This document shows, one piece after another, positions 1 to 8,642 of a stretch of DNA of 64,000 nucleotides. Source of the DNA: Antrihabitans cavernicola. GTDB lineage: Bacteria; Actinomycetota; Actinomycetes; Mycobacteriales; Mycobacteriaceae. Under the pieces are notes generated by a model. That model worked only from the letters and a program-made list of their open reading frames with translations, ran no database searches and was not told the DNA's origin. Both the position numbers and the translations under genes were made by a program. Position 1 is the first letter of the stretch; each line of letters opens with the position of its first letter. The stretch covers positions 1 to 64,000 of the forward strand of contig NZ_VLNY01000016.1 in the NCBI RefSeq assembly GCF_008297975.1, given 5' to 3'.

Positions 1-71
1 CCTACATCCGAGGGCATCACCGGTTCGACAGCAGCCCAGAACTCGTCAGAAATCACACCCATCCGCGTCAT
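1..71 (-). CDS. IS5-family transposase, N-terminal fragment (continues beyond the window)
   Basis: The minus strand from an ATG at 71 reads MTRMGVISDEFWAAVEPVMP followed by SDVG, open to the window edge. This matches the usual N-terminus of actinobacterial IS5-group DDE transposases, in which a 'VISDEFWA-EPL-P' segment precedes a basic RGR stretch. Only about 23 residues are visible, so neither completeness nor the catalytic triad can be judged. The sequence between this start codon and the neighbouring exporter gene looks like an IS end, with a candidate terminal inverted repeat starting GGGCGTGTCTCCCG at 118 and reading leftwards. Family assignment rests on the N-terminal motif alone. Confidence 0.7.
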   Translation of the reverse strand, partial: MTRMGVISDEFWAAVEPVMPSDV

Positions 72-118
72 CGGCTAATACTCGCTGGTCAGGACGCAAA
101 TATTCGGGAGACACGCCC
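72..118. mobile_element. Candidate right end of the IS5-type element
   Basis: Read on the minus strand from 118, the sequence begins GGGCGTGTCTCCCG and leads in about 47 bp to the transposase start codon. GGG-type ends next to a TA target are common in IS427-type members of the IS5 family. A TA dinucleotide (119-120) sits directly outside. The other inverted repeat lies outside the window, so the boundary is an inference. Confidence 0.45.
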
Positions 119-1695
119 TAGACGGCGTTGACTTCCGCCGCTTTCTGCTCGGGCGCCGGAGCGCTGAAGCCCTTGAGCTTCACATCCTTGAAGAAGAGTG
201 ACACGACGAAGGCGATCAGGGCGGCGGCAGAGCCTGCCCAGAACACGCCCGCGATCCCGTTGGTCACGCCGTGGTGCAGCGCGTCCTGCAACTGAGCAGG
301 CAGGGTGTGGATCACCGACGGCGGCAGTTGCGCTCCGCCCTTCACCAACTGATCGCCCGCCGCTCCTGCGCGATCGGAGAGAGTATCGGTGAGCCGAGTC
401 GTGTAGACCGTGCCGAGAATCGCTGTGCCCAAGGACATTCCCATGGTTCGCAGGAACGTGCTCGCGCCCATGCCCGCGCCCATGTCGCGAATGCTCACAC
501 TGTTCTGCGCGATCAGCATCGACGGCTGCATCAAGCAGCCGATGCCGAAGCCGAGCACCACCATGAACGAGCTCAGCATCAGCTTGGTGGTGTCGACGTG
601 CACCTGGGTGAACATCAACATTCCGATGGTGAGAATCGCGCCGCCGATGATCGGGAAGATGCGGATCTTGCCCGTCCGCGTCGTCATCTGGCCGATGATG
701 AGGCTCGCGATGATCATCGGGAACATCATGGGCAGCAACAGAAGTCCGCTGTTGGTCGCCGATGCGCCCTGCACCAGCTGTTGGAACTGCGGCAGGTACG
801 CCGCCGCGCCCATCATGGCCATGCCGATCACGAACGCCAGTGCACCGGCAAGTGCGAAGTTGCGGTTGGCAAAGACGTGCAACGGCAGAATCGGTTCGTC
901 GACGCGCTGCTCGATTGCCACGAACGCCGCGAAAAATCCCACCGCGAGCACGGCGAGCAGCACGATCTGCCAAGAGCCCCAAGCGTATTGGGTTCCCGCC
1001 CAGCTACCGAGCAGGACCAGCGCGCTCGCCCACACGGCGAGAGTGCCCGCACCCCACCAGTCGATGGTGACCTTGCCCTTGTTGCGATGCGGCAGGTGCA
1101 AGGTGAACCACACCGTGGTCAGCGCGATCGCGCCCAGCGGGATGTTGACGTAGAACGCCCAGCGCCACGATGCGTTGTCGGTGATCCAGCCGCCGATCAG
1201 CGGGCCGCCCAACATCGCGAGCGGCATGATCGCCATGAACAGGCCCTGGTACTTACCGCGTTCTGCGGGCGGAATCAGCTCGCCCAGGATGGCCATCACG
1301 CCCACGATCAGCCCACCGGCGCCGAGACCTTGCAGTGCACGGAAGCCGATGAGCTCCATCATGTTCTGCGACATGCCGGTGAGCGCTGATCCGATCAGGA
1401 ACAGCACGATCGACGCCATGAACGTTCCCCGACGTCCGAACAGGTCGCCGAGCTTGCCCCACAGCAGCGTCGAGATGGCGGTTGCCAGCGTGTATGCCGT
1501 GAGCACCCACGAGAGGTGCTGCAGCCCGCCCAGATCGCCGACGATGGTCGGCAGTGCCGGACCGACGATGGTGTTGTCGAGCATCGCCAACAGCATCGTG
1601 ATCATCAGTCCGCTCATCACGGTGATGATTTCGCGGGAACTCCGGTGTGGAAATTCCTCGTCGTCCACCTGCGGCATCGCAATTTGCTCTGTCAT
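118..1695 (-). CDS. DHA2-family (EmrB/QacA-type) MFS drug exporter, 14 TM segments
   Basis: A proton-driven multidrug exporter of the cytoplasmic membrane, about 525 residues, the usual length for 14-helix DHA2 proteins. After a short polar N-terminus it runs through hydrophobic helices, with the MFS loop motif GKLGDLFGRRG near residue 85 and the helix-4/5 region GLGAGGLIVGVMAILGE. ATG at 1695 was chosen over an upstream in-frame GTG at 1704 because a GGGTGGGG ribosome-binding sequence sits just before it. It is divergent from a TetR gene at 1795, so TetR-controlled induction by a substrate is likely. The TAG stop (120-118) uses the TA next to the IS end plus the first IS base, so the C-terminus may have been altered by insertion. 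The substrate is unknown. Confidence 0.9.
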   Translation of the reverse strand: MTEQIAMPQVDDEEFPHRSSREIITVMSGLMITMLLAMLDNTIVGPALPTIVGDLGGLQHLSWVLTAYTLATAISTLLWGKLGDLFGRRGTFMASIVLFLIGSALTGMSQNMMELIGFRALQGLGAGGLIVGVMAILGELIPPAERGKYQGLFMAIMPLAMLGGPLIGGWITDNASWRWAFYVNIPLGAIALTTVWFTLHLPHRNKGKVTIDWWGAGTLAVWASALVLLGSWAGTQYAWGSWQIVLLAVLAVGFFAAFVAIEQRVDEPILPLHVFANRNFALAGALAFVIGMAMMGAAAYLPQFQQLVQGASATNSGLLLLPMMFPMIIASLIIGQMTTRTGKIRIFPIIGGAILTIGMLMFTQVHVDTTKLMLSSFMVVLGFGIGCLMQPSMLIAQNSVSIRDMGAGMGASTFLRTMGMSLGTAILGTVYTTRLTDTLSDRAGAAGDQLVKGGAQLPPSVIHTLPAQLQDALHHGVTNGIAGVFWAGSAAALIAFVVSLFFKDVKLKGFSAPAPEQKAAEVNAV

Positions 1696-1708
1696 ATACC
1701 CCACCCGC

Positions 1709-1740
1709 TTACTTGCCGACCGGTTAGCTACTTACCTGCC
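1709..1740. promoter_or_regulatory. Divergent promoter region with direct repeat TTAC(T/C)TGCC
   Basis: TTACTTGCC (1709-1717) and TTACCTGCC (1732-1740) are direct repeats with a 23-bp period between the exporter and its divergent TetR gene, followed by an AT-rich TATAGTAAT. This is the natural place for the TetR operator. No perfect palindrome is visible, so operator identity is inferred from position and repetition. Confidence 0.5.
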
Positions 1741-1794
1741 GTATAGTAATCTTCCGAATGAGGATGTCAATACGGACACGAGGAGCGTGAGCGG

Positions 1795-2400
1795 ATGCCG
1801 CCTACCGAAGGCAGCATGCGGGAGCGAATCCGGCAGGTCGCGCTCGAGTTGTTCACCGAGCGTGGGTACGACGGCACGTCGCTGCGGGAGATCGCCGAGC
1901 AACTCGGCGTCACGAAGGCCGCGCTGTACTACCACTTCAAATCGAAGGAAGCGATCCTTCTCAGCCTGATGGCGGAGATGAAGGAATCGGTGGATGCGCT
2001 GGTCGAATGGGGAATCGAGCAGCCCTTCTCGGCCGAGTTCCAGTTCGAACTGCTCGAGCGGCTTGCCGACCTGTTCTACGGCGACGCAAGTCGCATCCTG
2101 CGTCTCCTTCAAGAGAATCAGCCGGTGATTCGCTCGCTCCACGCGGCCGAGGCGGCCGCGCAGGGCGAACGCGAAGACTTCGGTCCCAAGCTGTGGATCT
2201 TCGCGCTGCTCGGGTTGCTGACTCCCCCCGACGCCGATCTCTACACCCGTACTCGAATCCGCGCGGCGATGATGGCGATCGTGTTCCGACCGATGGGTGG
2301 CCCCAACTTCGGTACCGATCTCGACGCGAGCCTCGAAGAGCAGAAGAAGGTGTCGCTCGAGGTCGCCTACGAGCTGCTGGGGACCGAACGGCATCGGTAG
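1795..2400 (+). CDS. TetR/AcrR-family repressor of the adjacent exporter
   Basis: A 201-residue one-component regulator. Residues 8-55 form the TetR N-terminal helix-turn-helix (REIAEQLGVTKAALYYHFKS), followed by an all-helical ligand-binding/dimerisation domain. ATG at 1795 is supported by AGGAG at 1781. The gene is divergent from the DHA2 exporter with a 99-bp shared promoter region, the classical arrangement for an autoregulated drug-efflux repressor. The inducing ligand cannot be read from the sequence. Confidence 0.9.
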   Translation: MPPTEGSMRERIRQVALELFTERGYDGTSLREIAEQLGVTKAALYYHFKSKEAILLSLMAEMKESVDALVEWGIEQPFSAEFQFELLERLADLFYGDASRILRLLQENQPVIRSLHAAEAAAQGEREDFGPKLWIFALLGLLTPPDADLYTRTRIRAAMMAIVFRPMGGPNFGTDLDASLEEQKKVSLEVAYELLGTERHR

Positions 2401-2415
2401 TTCTGGCTAATTACT

Positions 2416-2425
2416 AGACCAGTCT
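2416..2425. promoter_or_regulatory. Short palindromic operator AGAC-CA-GTCT
   Basis: AGACCAGTCT lies 15 bp upstream of the GTG start of the second TetR gene and overlaps an AT-rich CTATAG. LmrA/YxaF-type TetR proteins bind TAGACCAGTCTA-like sites, and the downstream protein has that type of N-terminus, so autoregulation is likely. Confidence 0.55.
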
Positions 2426-2439
2426 CTATAGTTTCAGAT

Positions 2440-3018
2440 GTGGCGCTTCGCGGAGAAACACGAACCCGGGTTGTAGAGACCGCACGCTGCCTGTTCCGCA
2501 CCCAGGGCTATCACGCGACCGGTGTGAACCAGATTCTCGCCGAGGCTGCCGCTCCGAAAGGCTCGCTCTACTTTCATTTTCCGGGTGGGAAGCAGCAACT
2601 CGCGGCGGAGGCCGTCACCGCAGGCGCGCTCCAGCTGCGCAACGTCATCGACGCCGTCGTAGAACGGTCGGCGGATCCGATGGCGGCGAGCCGAGCGATC
2701 GGCGATCTGCTGGCCGATCATCTCGTCGAATCCGACTTTCGTAACGGCTGCCCGATCGCGGGCGTAGCGCTCGACGCGTCCGACAGCGACGTGGTGCGTC
2801 AGGCGTGCAACGACGGATTCTCGAGCTGGCTGCAATCGCTCACCGACTATCTCACCCGTTCCGGCATCGAGCCGGAATCGGCGTCCGACCTGGCCCTGCT
2901 GGCGATCTCGTCGTTGGAGGGCGCCTTGCTGCTCGCGCGGACCGAGCGCGACGCGGCTCCGATCCGACGTGTTGCCGACCGCATCGCGAAAATCGTTGCC
3001 CAGGAGATGAAGTCATGA
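2440..3018 (+). CDS. TetR-family regulator, LmrA/YxaF-like
   Basis: 192 residues. The N-terminal helix-turn-helix (residues 5-55) includes HATGVNQILAEAAAPKGSLY-type sequence, as in the LmrA/YxaF branch. A conserved NGCPI motif near residue 104 fits the C-terminal domain of this branch. The start is GTG at 2440; an ATG one frame over is not in frame. The stop codon overlaps the start of the following hydrolase gene (ATGA at 3015-3018), so the two are translationally coupled. It probably represses its own operon through the AGACCAGTCT site just upstream. Confidence 0.88.
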   Translation: MALRGETRTRVVETARCLFRTQGYHATGVNQILAEAAAPKGSLYFHFPGGKQQLAAEAVTAGALQLRNVIDAVVERSADPMAASRAIGDLLADHLVESDFRNGCPIAGVALDASDSDVVRQACNDGFSSWLQSLTDYLTRSGIEPESASDLALLAISSLEGALLLARTERDAAPIRRVADRIAKIVAQEMKS

Positions 3019-3956
3019 CCACAAATGCCGAGATGATCGTCAAATGCTGTGGTGCGCTTGCAGCGACACCGGGTCGGCTGCTGCGTCCACGCAAGCCCGA
3101 TCGCCGATTTCTCGAGAGCCTCGACAACGCTGCTCTGCCTCGGGCGCGCGCAACTGTGAAGCTGACGTCGCTGGTTCAATCCAGCAAGAACAACCCTGCC
3201 GCGTTCATCGCCGAGGGTGCGAGAAAACCGAGACAGGTGCGGTCGGGCATGACGACGTTCCTCGTCGAGCATCCTTCAGCACGTTTTGTGGTCGACCCTG
3301 CGATGTGCGCTGATGTCCACCATCGGGTGCTGCCGGAAATCTCGCCGCTGATCCGTCCGATCGTGTCGCCCGCGAAGCCTGTCATCGGACTTGCCGAGAT
3401 CCTGTCGCAGCACGGAATCGACGTCGGCGGAATAGATTTCGCGCTGCCGACTCATCTGCATTGGGACCACGTTTCCGGACTGCTTGATTTGCCGGACCGT
3501 CTGCCGGTTCGCGCGCTGGCGACAGAACGCAGCTGGGCGATGGATGGTTCGGCCGCACCGTCCGGAATTGCTCGGGGCCCGTTGTCGACTCGGACCTTCG
3601 AGGCCTACGAACTCGACGGCCCTCCGGTGCTGACCTTCGAACGCAGCCACGACGTGTTCGGCGACGGGTCGGTACTGCTCGTCGACCTCGCCGGTCACAC
3701 GCCGGGAAGTGTCGGCGTGCTCGTGGCGCTCGACGACGGACGGCGCGTCCTGCTTGCCGGCGATGCCGTCTGGCACGGGTTGCAGGTCCAACTCCTCAGG
3801 GAGAAGGCACCATTCCCAGGTCAGATCGTAGACGCCGACAGGCTCGACGCATTCCGTGTCGTCCACCGCCTACATGCGCTGCCTGCCGAGATCGAGGTCG
3901 TTGCCAGCCACGACTACGGAGCAGCGGCGAAGTTCGCGCCCGTTATGGCGCGGTGA
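3015..3956 (+). CDS. Metallo-beta-lactamase-fold hydrolase
   Basis: 313 residues. It carries the metal-binding signature HLHWDH around residues 146-151, a GHTPGSVGV segment with a downstream metal histidine, the bridging aspartate in LLAGDAVW, and a final ASHD histidine. These are the zinc (or di-iron) ligands of lactonase/glyoxalase-II-like enzymes. There is no signal peptide, so it is probably cytoplasmic. It is coupled by a 4-bp overlap to an LmrA-like TetR gene, suggesting ligand-induced degradation of a small lactone or ester, but the substrate is unknown. The 3' end overlaps the convergent secreted-protein gene by 14 bp. Confidence 0.85.
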   Translation: MTTNAEMIVKCCGALAATPGRLLRPRKPDRRFLESLDNAALPRARATVKLTSLVQSSKNNPAAFIAEGARKPRQVRSGMTTFLVEHPSARFVVDPAMCADVHHRVLPEISPLIRPIVSPAKPVIGLAEILSQHGIDVGGIDFALPTHLHWDHVSGLLDLPDRLPVRALATERSWAMDGSAAPSGIARGPLSTRTFEAYELDGPPVLTFERSHDVFGDGSVLLVDLAGHTPGSVGVLVALDDGRRVLLAGDAVWHGLQVQLLREKAPFPGQIVDADRLDAFRVVHRLHALPAEIEVVASHDYGAAAKFAPVMAR

Positions 3957-4398
3957 ACGTCGCCTTACCCGGAACGTTCGGCAGGTTGGTGGTGATGGTC
4001 GCTTCGATGCGCCCCTTGCCGGTCGCGGGGAGCAGCGGCACCCATAGGCCGCCATTGTTCGGGCCGAACGGCGTGTTGTCGCCGACGGGGACCGAAATCG
4101 TGGTGCCGGTGCCGCCGGTATCGAGATTGCGGAAGGTGAGTGTCGCGTTGACGCCGCAGTACGCACCCGATATCGGATTGATGAAGGTGAAGTCGGGCCG
4201 GATCCAAATGGTGGGATCGATTCCTTCGAAGTCTTGATCCGGGTTGTAGTACGCATCGATGGTGCCTGCGCATGCGCCGTCGCCCAACGTGTAGGTGGGC
4301 GTGAAGTTGGTGGTGGCAGCCGATGCCGGTGCGGCCGTTGCGATCAGGGCCCCGACTGCTGCGATGGCGGCAATGACCAGGTGGCGACGCAATTTCAC
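3943..4398 (-). CDS. Secreted protein of unknown function
   Basis: 151 residues with a clear Sec signal peptide: basic MKLRRH, a hydrophobic core, and an APASA-A cleavage site near residue 27. The mature part is about 124 residues, rich in Thr, Gly and Pro, with two cysteines (in GACAG and AYCGV) that could form a disulfide. It looks like a beta-rich extracellular domain. The GTG start at 4398 is preceded by TAGGAG. I do not recognise the family. Confidence 0.75.
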   Translation of the reverse strand: MKLRRHLVIAAIAAVGALIATAAPASAATTNFTPTYTLGDGACAGTIDAYYNPDQDFEGIDPTIWIRPDFTFINPISGAYCGVNATLTFRNLDTGGTGTTISVPVGDNTPFGPNNGGLWVPLLPATGKGRIEATITTNLPNVPGKATFTAP

Positions 4399-4523
4399 AA
4401 GTAGCTCCTATGATCGACGGACGAATTCGTCTTGACTCCCCGATCCGACGATACGACAGGTCGGGCCCAATCTTGTGCAGCGAGAACGAAAAGTCGTCGG
4501 CGATTCGTAGGACTTGTGCCGCT

Positions 4524-5105
4524 TCATATCTCGGCAATGGCGGTCGCCACTACCTTGCGCACCGCTGCTGCGCTCGGCGCTGTGCCCGTGCGGTCGGCGA
4601 AGAGCAGATGGCCCGCGCCGATCAGCATCGGTGCCAGCGAATCGACGTCGGTGCTCGATGCGATTCTGCCTAGATCACGTTCTGCGGCAAGATAATCGGC
4701 GATCATGGCGGCCGCCTCGGTCAGAATCGGGATTCCGGTCGGCGTCAATTCGCGCAAGCGGGCCCGCAAACCGTCACGTGAGATGATCAGTCCGACAACG
4801 GCAACGGCTATCGACTCGAACAGCACGGTCAATGCTGCGGCCAGATTGTCGACGACCGTGCCGGTGCCCGGGCGATCCTTCAGAGCGGCAGCTTGATCGG
4901 CGACGCGAGTGACGCGATCGGACACCAATTCGGCGAGAAACGTATCGAAATCGGCAAAGTGTCGATGCAGGACGCCCTTGGCGCAGCCCGCCTCGATAGT
5001 TACCGCGCGACTGGTCAAGGCGTTCGGCCCGTCCCGCAACAAGACCCTCTCGGCGGCGTCGAACAATTGCCGGCGGGCATCGCGAATCGCCACTCCGGTC
5101 GGCAT
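4524..5105 (-). CDS. TetR-family regulator
   Basis: 193 residues from the ATG at 5105 (MPTGVAIRDARRQLFDAA). The helix-turn-helix is NALTSRAVTIEAGCAKGVLH at residues 27-46, followed by a divergent effector domain. An upstream in-frame start at 5147 would put the 5126-5145 palindrome inside the coding sequence, and an AAAGGA ribosome-binding site precedes 5105, so the shorter form was preferred. It is divergent from a SAM methyltransferase gene and probably controls it and itself through that palindrome. Confidence 0.85.
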   Translation of the reverse strand: MPTGVAIRDARRQLFDAAERVLLRDGPNALTSRAVTIEAGCAKGVLHRHFADFDTFLAELVSDRVTRVADQAAALKDRPGTGTVVDNLAAALTVLFESIAVAVVGLIISRDGLRARLRELTPTGIPILTEAAAMIADYLAAERDLGRIASSTDVDSLAPMLIGAGHLLFADRTGTAPSAAAVRKVVATAIAEI

Positions 5106-5125
5106 TCTTCGGTCCTTTGCTTGAC

Positions 5126-5145
5126 GAATGGGCAAGCGCCCATTC
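5126..5145. promoter_or_regulatory. Perfect 8+4+8 inverted repeat, TetR operator
   Basis: GAATGGGC (5126-5133) and GCCCATTC (5138-5145) flank a 4-bp spacer. The site lies between the divergent TetR (start 5105) and methyltransferase (start 5157) genes, overlapping where both promoters must be. The symmetry and position strongly suggest the operator of the adjacent TetR. Confidence 0.75.
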
Positions 5146-5156
5146 ATAGTGGGCGC

Positions 5157-5915
5157 ATGGTCACTTTACCTCGCGAGGAGCCGCATCGAGCTCGTGGGAT
5201 CGCCGAGTCGTTCGGCATCGACCCTCAACGCTACGACCGCGCGCGGCCTCGCTATCCCGATGTGATGGTGCGGCAGATCGTTGCGGAAAGTCCGGGGCGG
5301 ACCATGCTGGATGTCGGGTGCGGAACCGGTATCGCTGCCCGGCAGTTTCGGTCTGCCGGCTGCGACGTCCTCGGCGTCGACGTGGATCCGCGCATGGCGG
5401 AGTTCGCGCGCCGGGGTGGATTCGACGTCGAGGTATCGACATTCGAGGATTGGGATGCGAAAGGACGCACCTTCGATGCCGTCGTCGCAGGCCAGACCTG
5501 GCATTGGGTGGAACCGGTTCGCGGCGCGGCGAAGGCTGCGAAAGTGTTGCGGCCCAACGGGCGTCTCGCGTTGTTCTGGAATGCCGCGGAGCCACCCGCC
5601 GACCTGTCTCGCGAGTTCGCGGACGTCTATCGCCGCGTCGCACCGAACTCGATCGCCAGTCGCGGATCGGCGATGCGGGCGGTCGACGGGTATTCGGCGC
5701 TCGCCGACAAGGCGGCGGACGGAGTGCGGTCGGACAGCAGATTCGGCGAGCCACAGCGGTGGCTCTTCGACTGGGAACATCGCTTCAGTCGCGACGAGTG
5801 GCTCGACCAGGTTCCGACGACCGCCGACCACGCTCAGTTTCCGTCTGCGCAGCTCACGAAGTTGCTCGACGGCATCGGTGCTGTCATCGACGCTGCGGGT
5901 GGAAGTTTGTGGTGA
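5157..5915 (+). CDS. Class I SAM-dependent methyltransferase, apparently frameshifted near the 3' end
   Basis: About 252 residues. The Rossmann motif I LDVGCGTGIA lies near residues 46-55, with acidic motif II VLGVDVD and a motif IV-like TWHWVEP, typical of the UbiE/Methyltransf_11 type. The frame ends abruptly after AAGGSLW. In the +1 frame the sequence continues from 5906 as FVVNYVTVVATACVARER to a stop at 5960-5962, which is the kind of C-terminal strand expected for this family. One missing T in the TTT at 5906-5908 would explain this. Loss of the last strand might or might not abolish activity. ATG at 5157 follows the TetR operator closely. The methyl acceptor is unknown. Confidence 0.8.
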   Translation: MVTLPREEPHRARGIAESFGIDPQRYDRARPRYPDVMVRQIVAESPGRTMLDVGCGTGIAARQFRSAGCDVLGVDVDPRMAEFARRGGFDVEVSTFEDWDAKGRTFDAVVAGQTWHWVEPVRGAAKAAKVLRPNGRLALFWNAAEPPADLSREFADVYRRVAPNSIASRGSAMRAVDGYSALADKAADGVRSDSRFGEPQRWLFDWEHRFSRDEWLDQVPTTADHAQFPSAQLTKLLDGIGAVIDAAGGSLW

Positions 5916-5962
5916 ACTACGTGACGGTCGTCGCGACAGCCTGTGTTGCTCGCGAGCGCTGA

Positions 5963-8569
5963 TCAGCTACCGATGACCGAGGCGCCCAATTCGTCGCGAT
6001 TCCGCGCGCCGGTCTTGAGGCCGGCTCGGTAGAGGTGGCCTTCGATGGTCCTGACCGAAACGGAGAGCCGGTTCGCGATCTCTCGGTTGGACAGCCCGGC
6101 ACCGACGAGCATGGCGATTTCTCGCTCACGGGTGGTCAGCGGTAGCGGCTGTGCGCACTCGCTCAATGCGGGAGTGCGCGCGCCCCCGCACTCCTGCGCG
6201 AGACGTTGGGCACGCGAAGCGCAGGTCACTGCGGAGCCACGCATGTCGTTGTGCCGATACGCAATTGCGGCGCGTGCCGCCGCGTCCATAGCTGCAATTC
6301 GATCGCCGATCTCTTCGAACTGGCCGGACGCGGCGAGCATCGCCGCGGCGTCGTTGGTGGCCATTGCGGACGCAAAATTCGCTGCTGCGCGCACGCGAGG
6401 TCCGTCCACCTGCGCCCGGAGCTCGGCGAGCCGCTCAGCTTTGGTGCGGTCGCCGAATTGTGTCGCGGATTGCAAACAGAGCACCTCCCACGCGAACTGG
6501 CCGTTGACACAAGCAGTTTGAGCGGCGCGACGCGCGATGACGATGGCCTCACTGGACAGGCCCCGGGCTGCCGATACCCACGCATCCGCAAGAATGTGAT
6601 TCGGCTCGTCCAGTGCGAATGCCGTATGTCGCTGCAGCCGTGCAGCTTCGAGAGTGCCCGCTGCGGCGTCGTGATCACCCGTCATCGCGATCGCCTGGGT
6701 GAGCAAGATCAGGTAGTGGTACCCGACGCCCGTGGTGTCGTCGATCGATGCGAAACCTTGGACTGCTTCGTCGAGCAGCGCACGTGCGACCGCGAGCCGA
6801 CCGGCTGCGAGTGCTGCGGTACCCATCAATGCCGATCCGACGACGTGCGGAAAGCCCGGAAGATCGGCGGCAAACCGAAACATTCGCGTGGCGACCGCAT
6901 CTGCATCGGCGATCCGTCCTGCCAGTAGCAGCGCGCGGACTTGGCTGTCGGAAAGCTGAAAGGTGTGGCCGGATGCCTCCGGCGATTGCGCGGCAAGCTC
7001 GAATCCGAACGCGATGATCGGCCCGATGTCGTTGCTCCGCCCGACATCTCCCAGGGCGATTACCTGCCCCCACACCGCGAGCATAGCGGGGAAGGTTGGC
7101 AGGCTGGAGGCGTCACGATTACCCCACAGCTGCAGTGCCTGTCGAGGGTCACCCGTTACGGCGAGGCAGATCGTTCGAAAAGCCACGACGGATTCTGTCA
7201 ACGTCGCATCGGAGGTGACCTCCTCCGACGCGAGCAGATCGTCGACGCGTCGAGGATCCGCGAGGTCCCACATCAGATTTCCCGCCCGCAACAGAAGCAC
7301 GCGGGCTCGCTGCGAATCGTCCAACCTGTCGAGCGGAATCTCTGCGAGCGCAGCCTCTGCCTGCAAACCGTCGCTGAGCATCGTCAACGCGTGCGCTCGA
7401 ACTATCTGTGCCGATGTGCCACCTCCGGCTCGCACCGCAGCATGTGCGAGTCGTTCGGCAAGACCGAGGTCCAGCAGTGACATCGCGGCCCCGGCTGCGT
7501 CGGTGTACAGCGTCGCGTTCGGCGGCAGGTTCGAGTCCATCGCGAGCGTCGCACGTCGGACCAGTCCAGGTTTGCTCTCGCGCACGCCCAGCGCGGTCGA
7601 AATCTCACCACGAAGCCGACGCAGTCTCGAGGAAGCAGCGCGCGCCCGTCGAACTTCGCCGTAGAGCGGGTGAGCGACTCGCGCTTGCGGGACCGCATCG
7701 GCGCGGTCGATCACGATCAATCCGCGGGTGTCCGCCTCCTCGATCGCGGCGGGATTGGCGATGCGCTCGAGCAGCGTCAGTTCGAGGGGCTCCGCGACGG
7801 CGAGTGCATCGACCACGTCTCCCACATCTGGTGGAAGTGAGCCGATGCGTGCCTCGATCAGATCGATCAGGCTCGGTGAGACGACGGGTCGACCGCCCCA
7901 GCGCCACAGTCCATTTCGCTTCTTCAAGCGGCCATCGGACACCTCTTGGTCGACGACGTTGCGCAGGTAGAGGACATTGCCGCGGGTCAGTGTCCAGATC
8001 CGACGCGCACTCTCGGGGTCGACGGGGCCGCCGAGCACACTTCCCATCAGGGATCGGCACTGTTCTTCCGACAGCGGTTGCAGTTCCAGGCGGTCCAGAT
8101 GGCGGTCTTTCCACAGAGCCGTCACCGCATCGGGCGCTTGTTCGCCGAGGCGGATCGTCACCACCACCTTGGCCACGCGACGCAGCACCAACTGATGGAG
8201 AACGAACGCCGACAGATCGTCGAGCAGGTGTACATCATCAACGCCCACAACGATATTCGAGCGCGCGTTGTTGTCGGAGAGAGTGTCGATCACGCTGCTC
8301 ACCAGCTTGAGGGGGTCAGTGCTCTCGGAGCCGGTCCACGATGCCAGCGCGCCGAGCGGCACCGTGCGCGCCGAGGCGGTAGCGACGGCCCACGCGGTGG
8401 AGCTGCCACGGGATGCGGCTGCCGCCAGCGCCTCTCGAGCGAGGCGACTTTTGCCGACGCCTGGCTGTCCGACGATGACCAGGCCACCGCCTTCGTCAGG
8501 GGCGGTCAGGACCCGGTCGACCAGGCGCATTTCCTCGATGCGCCCCGTCAGTGGCCAAGCCCCCCGCAT
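5963..8569 (-). CDS. Large ATP-binding LuxR-family (LAL) transcriptional regulator
   Basis: 868 residues, typical for LAL/STAND regulators. A Walker A GQPGVGKS is at 34-41 and a Walker B-like VVVGVDDVHLLDD near 105-117 within an AAA/NB-ARC-type ATPase. A long helical, TPR-like middle region follows. A C-terminal LuxR helix-turn-helix (LTTREREIAMLVGAGLSNRE and following residues) occupies about 806-860. Such proteins bind ATP and an effector and activate nearby or pathway genes. It stands alone between the methyltransferase gene and the TetR/glycosyltransferase pair, so its target is not obvious. The GTG/ATG-rich upstream region 8570-8640 is the probable promoter. Confidence 0.9.
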   Translation of the reverse strand: MRGAWPLTGRIEEMRLVDRVLTAPDEGGGLVIVGQPGVGKSRLAREALAAAASRGSSTAWAVATASARTVPLGALASWTGSESTDPLKLVSSVIDTLSDNNARSNIVVGVDDVHLLDDLSAFVLHQLVLRRVAKVVVTIRLGEQAPDAVTALWKDRHLDRLELQPLSEEQCRSLMGSVLGGPVDPESARRIWTLTRGNVLYLRNVVDQEVSDGRLKKRNGLWRWGGRPVVSPSLIDLIEARIGSLPPDVGDVVDALAVAEPLELTLLERIANPAAIEEADTRGLIVIDRADAVPQARVAHPLYGEVRRARAASSRLRRLRGEISTALGVRESKPGLVRRATLAMDSNLPPNATLYTDAAGAAMSLLDLGLAERLAHAAVRAGGGTSAQIVRAHALTMLSDGLQAEAALAEIPLDRLDDSQRARVLLLRAGNLMWDLADPRRVDDLLASEEVTSDATLTESVVAFRTICLAVTGDPRQALQLWGNRDASSLPTFPAMLAVWGQVIALGDVGRSNDIGPIIAFGFELAAQSPEASGHTFQLSDSQVRALLLAGRIADADAVATRMFRFAADLPGFPHVVGSALMGTAALAAGRLAVARALLDEAVQGFASIDDTTGVGYHYLILLTQAIAMTGDHDAAAGTLEAARLQRHTAFALDEPNHILADAWVSAARGLSSEAIVIARRAAQTACVNGQFAWEVLCLQSATQFGDRTKAERLAELRAQVDGPRVRAAANFASAMATNDAAAMLAASGQFEEIGDRIAAMDAAARAAIAYRHNDMRGSAVTCASRAQRLAQECGGARTPALSECAQPLPLTTREREIAMLVGAGLSNREIANRLSVSVRTIEGHLYRAGLKTGARNRDELGASVIGS

Positions 8570-8642
8570 GCGAAAGGAGACTACGCGGCATGTAGTGGCG
8601 GGACCTACGGAATTGTTCTCGCGGCGGGCGGCATGGACAATT

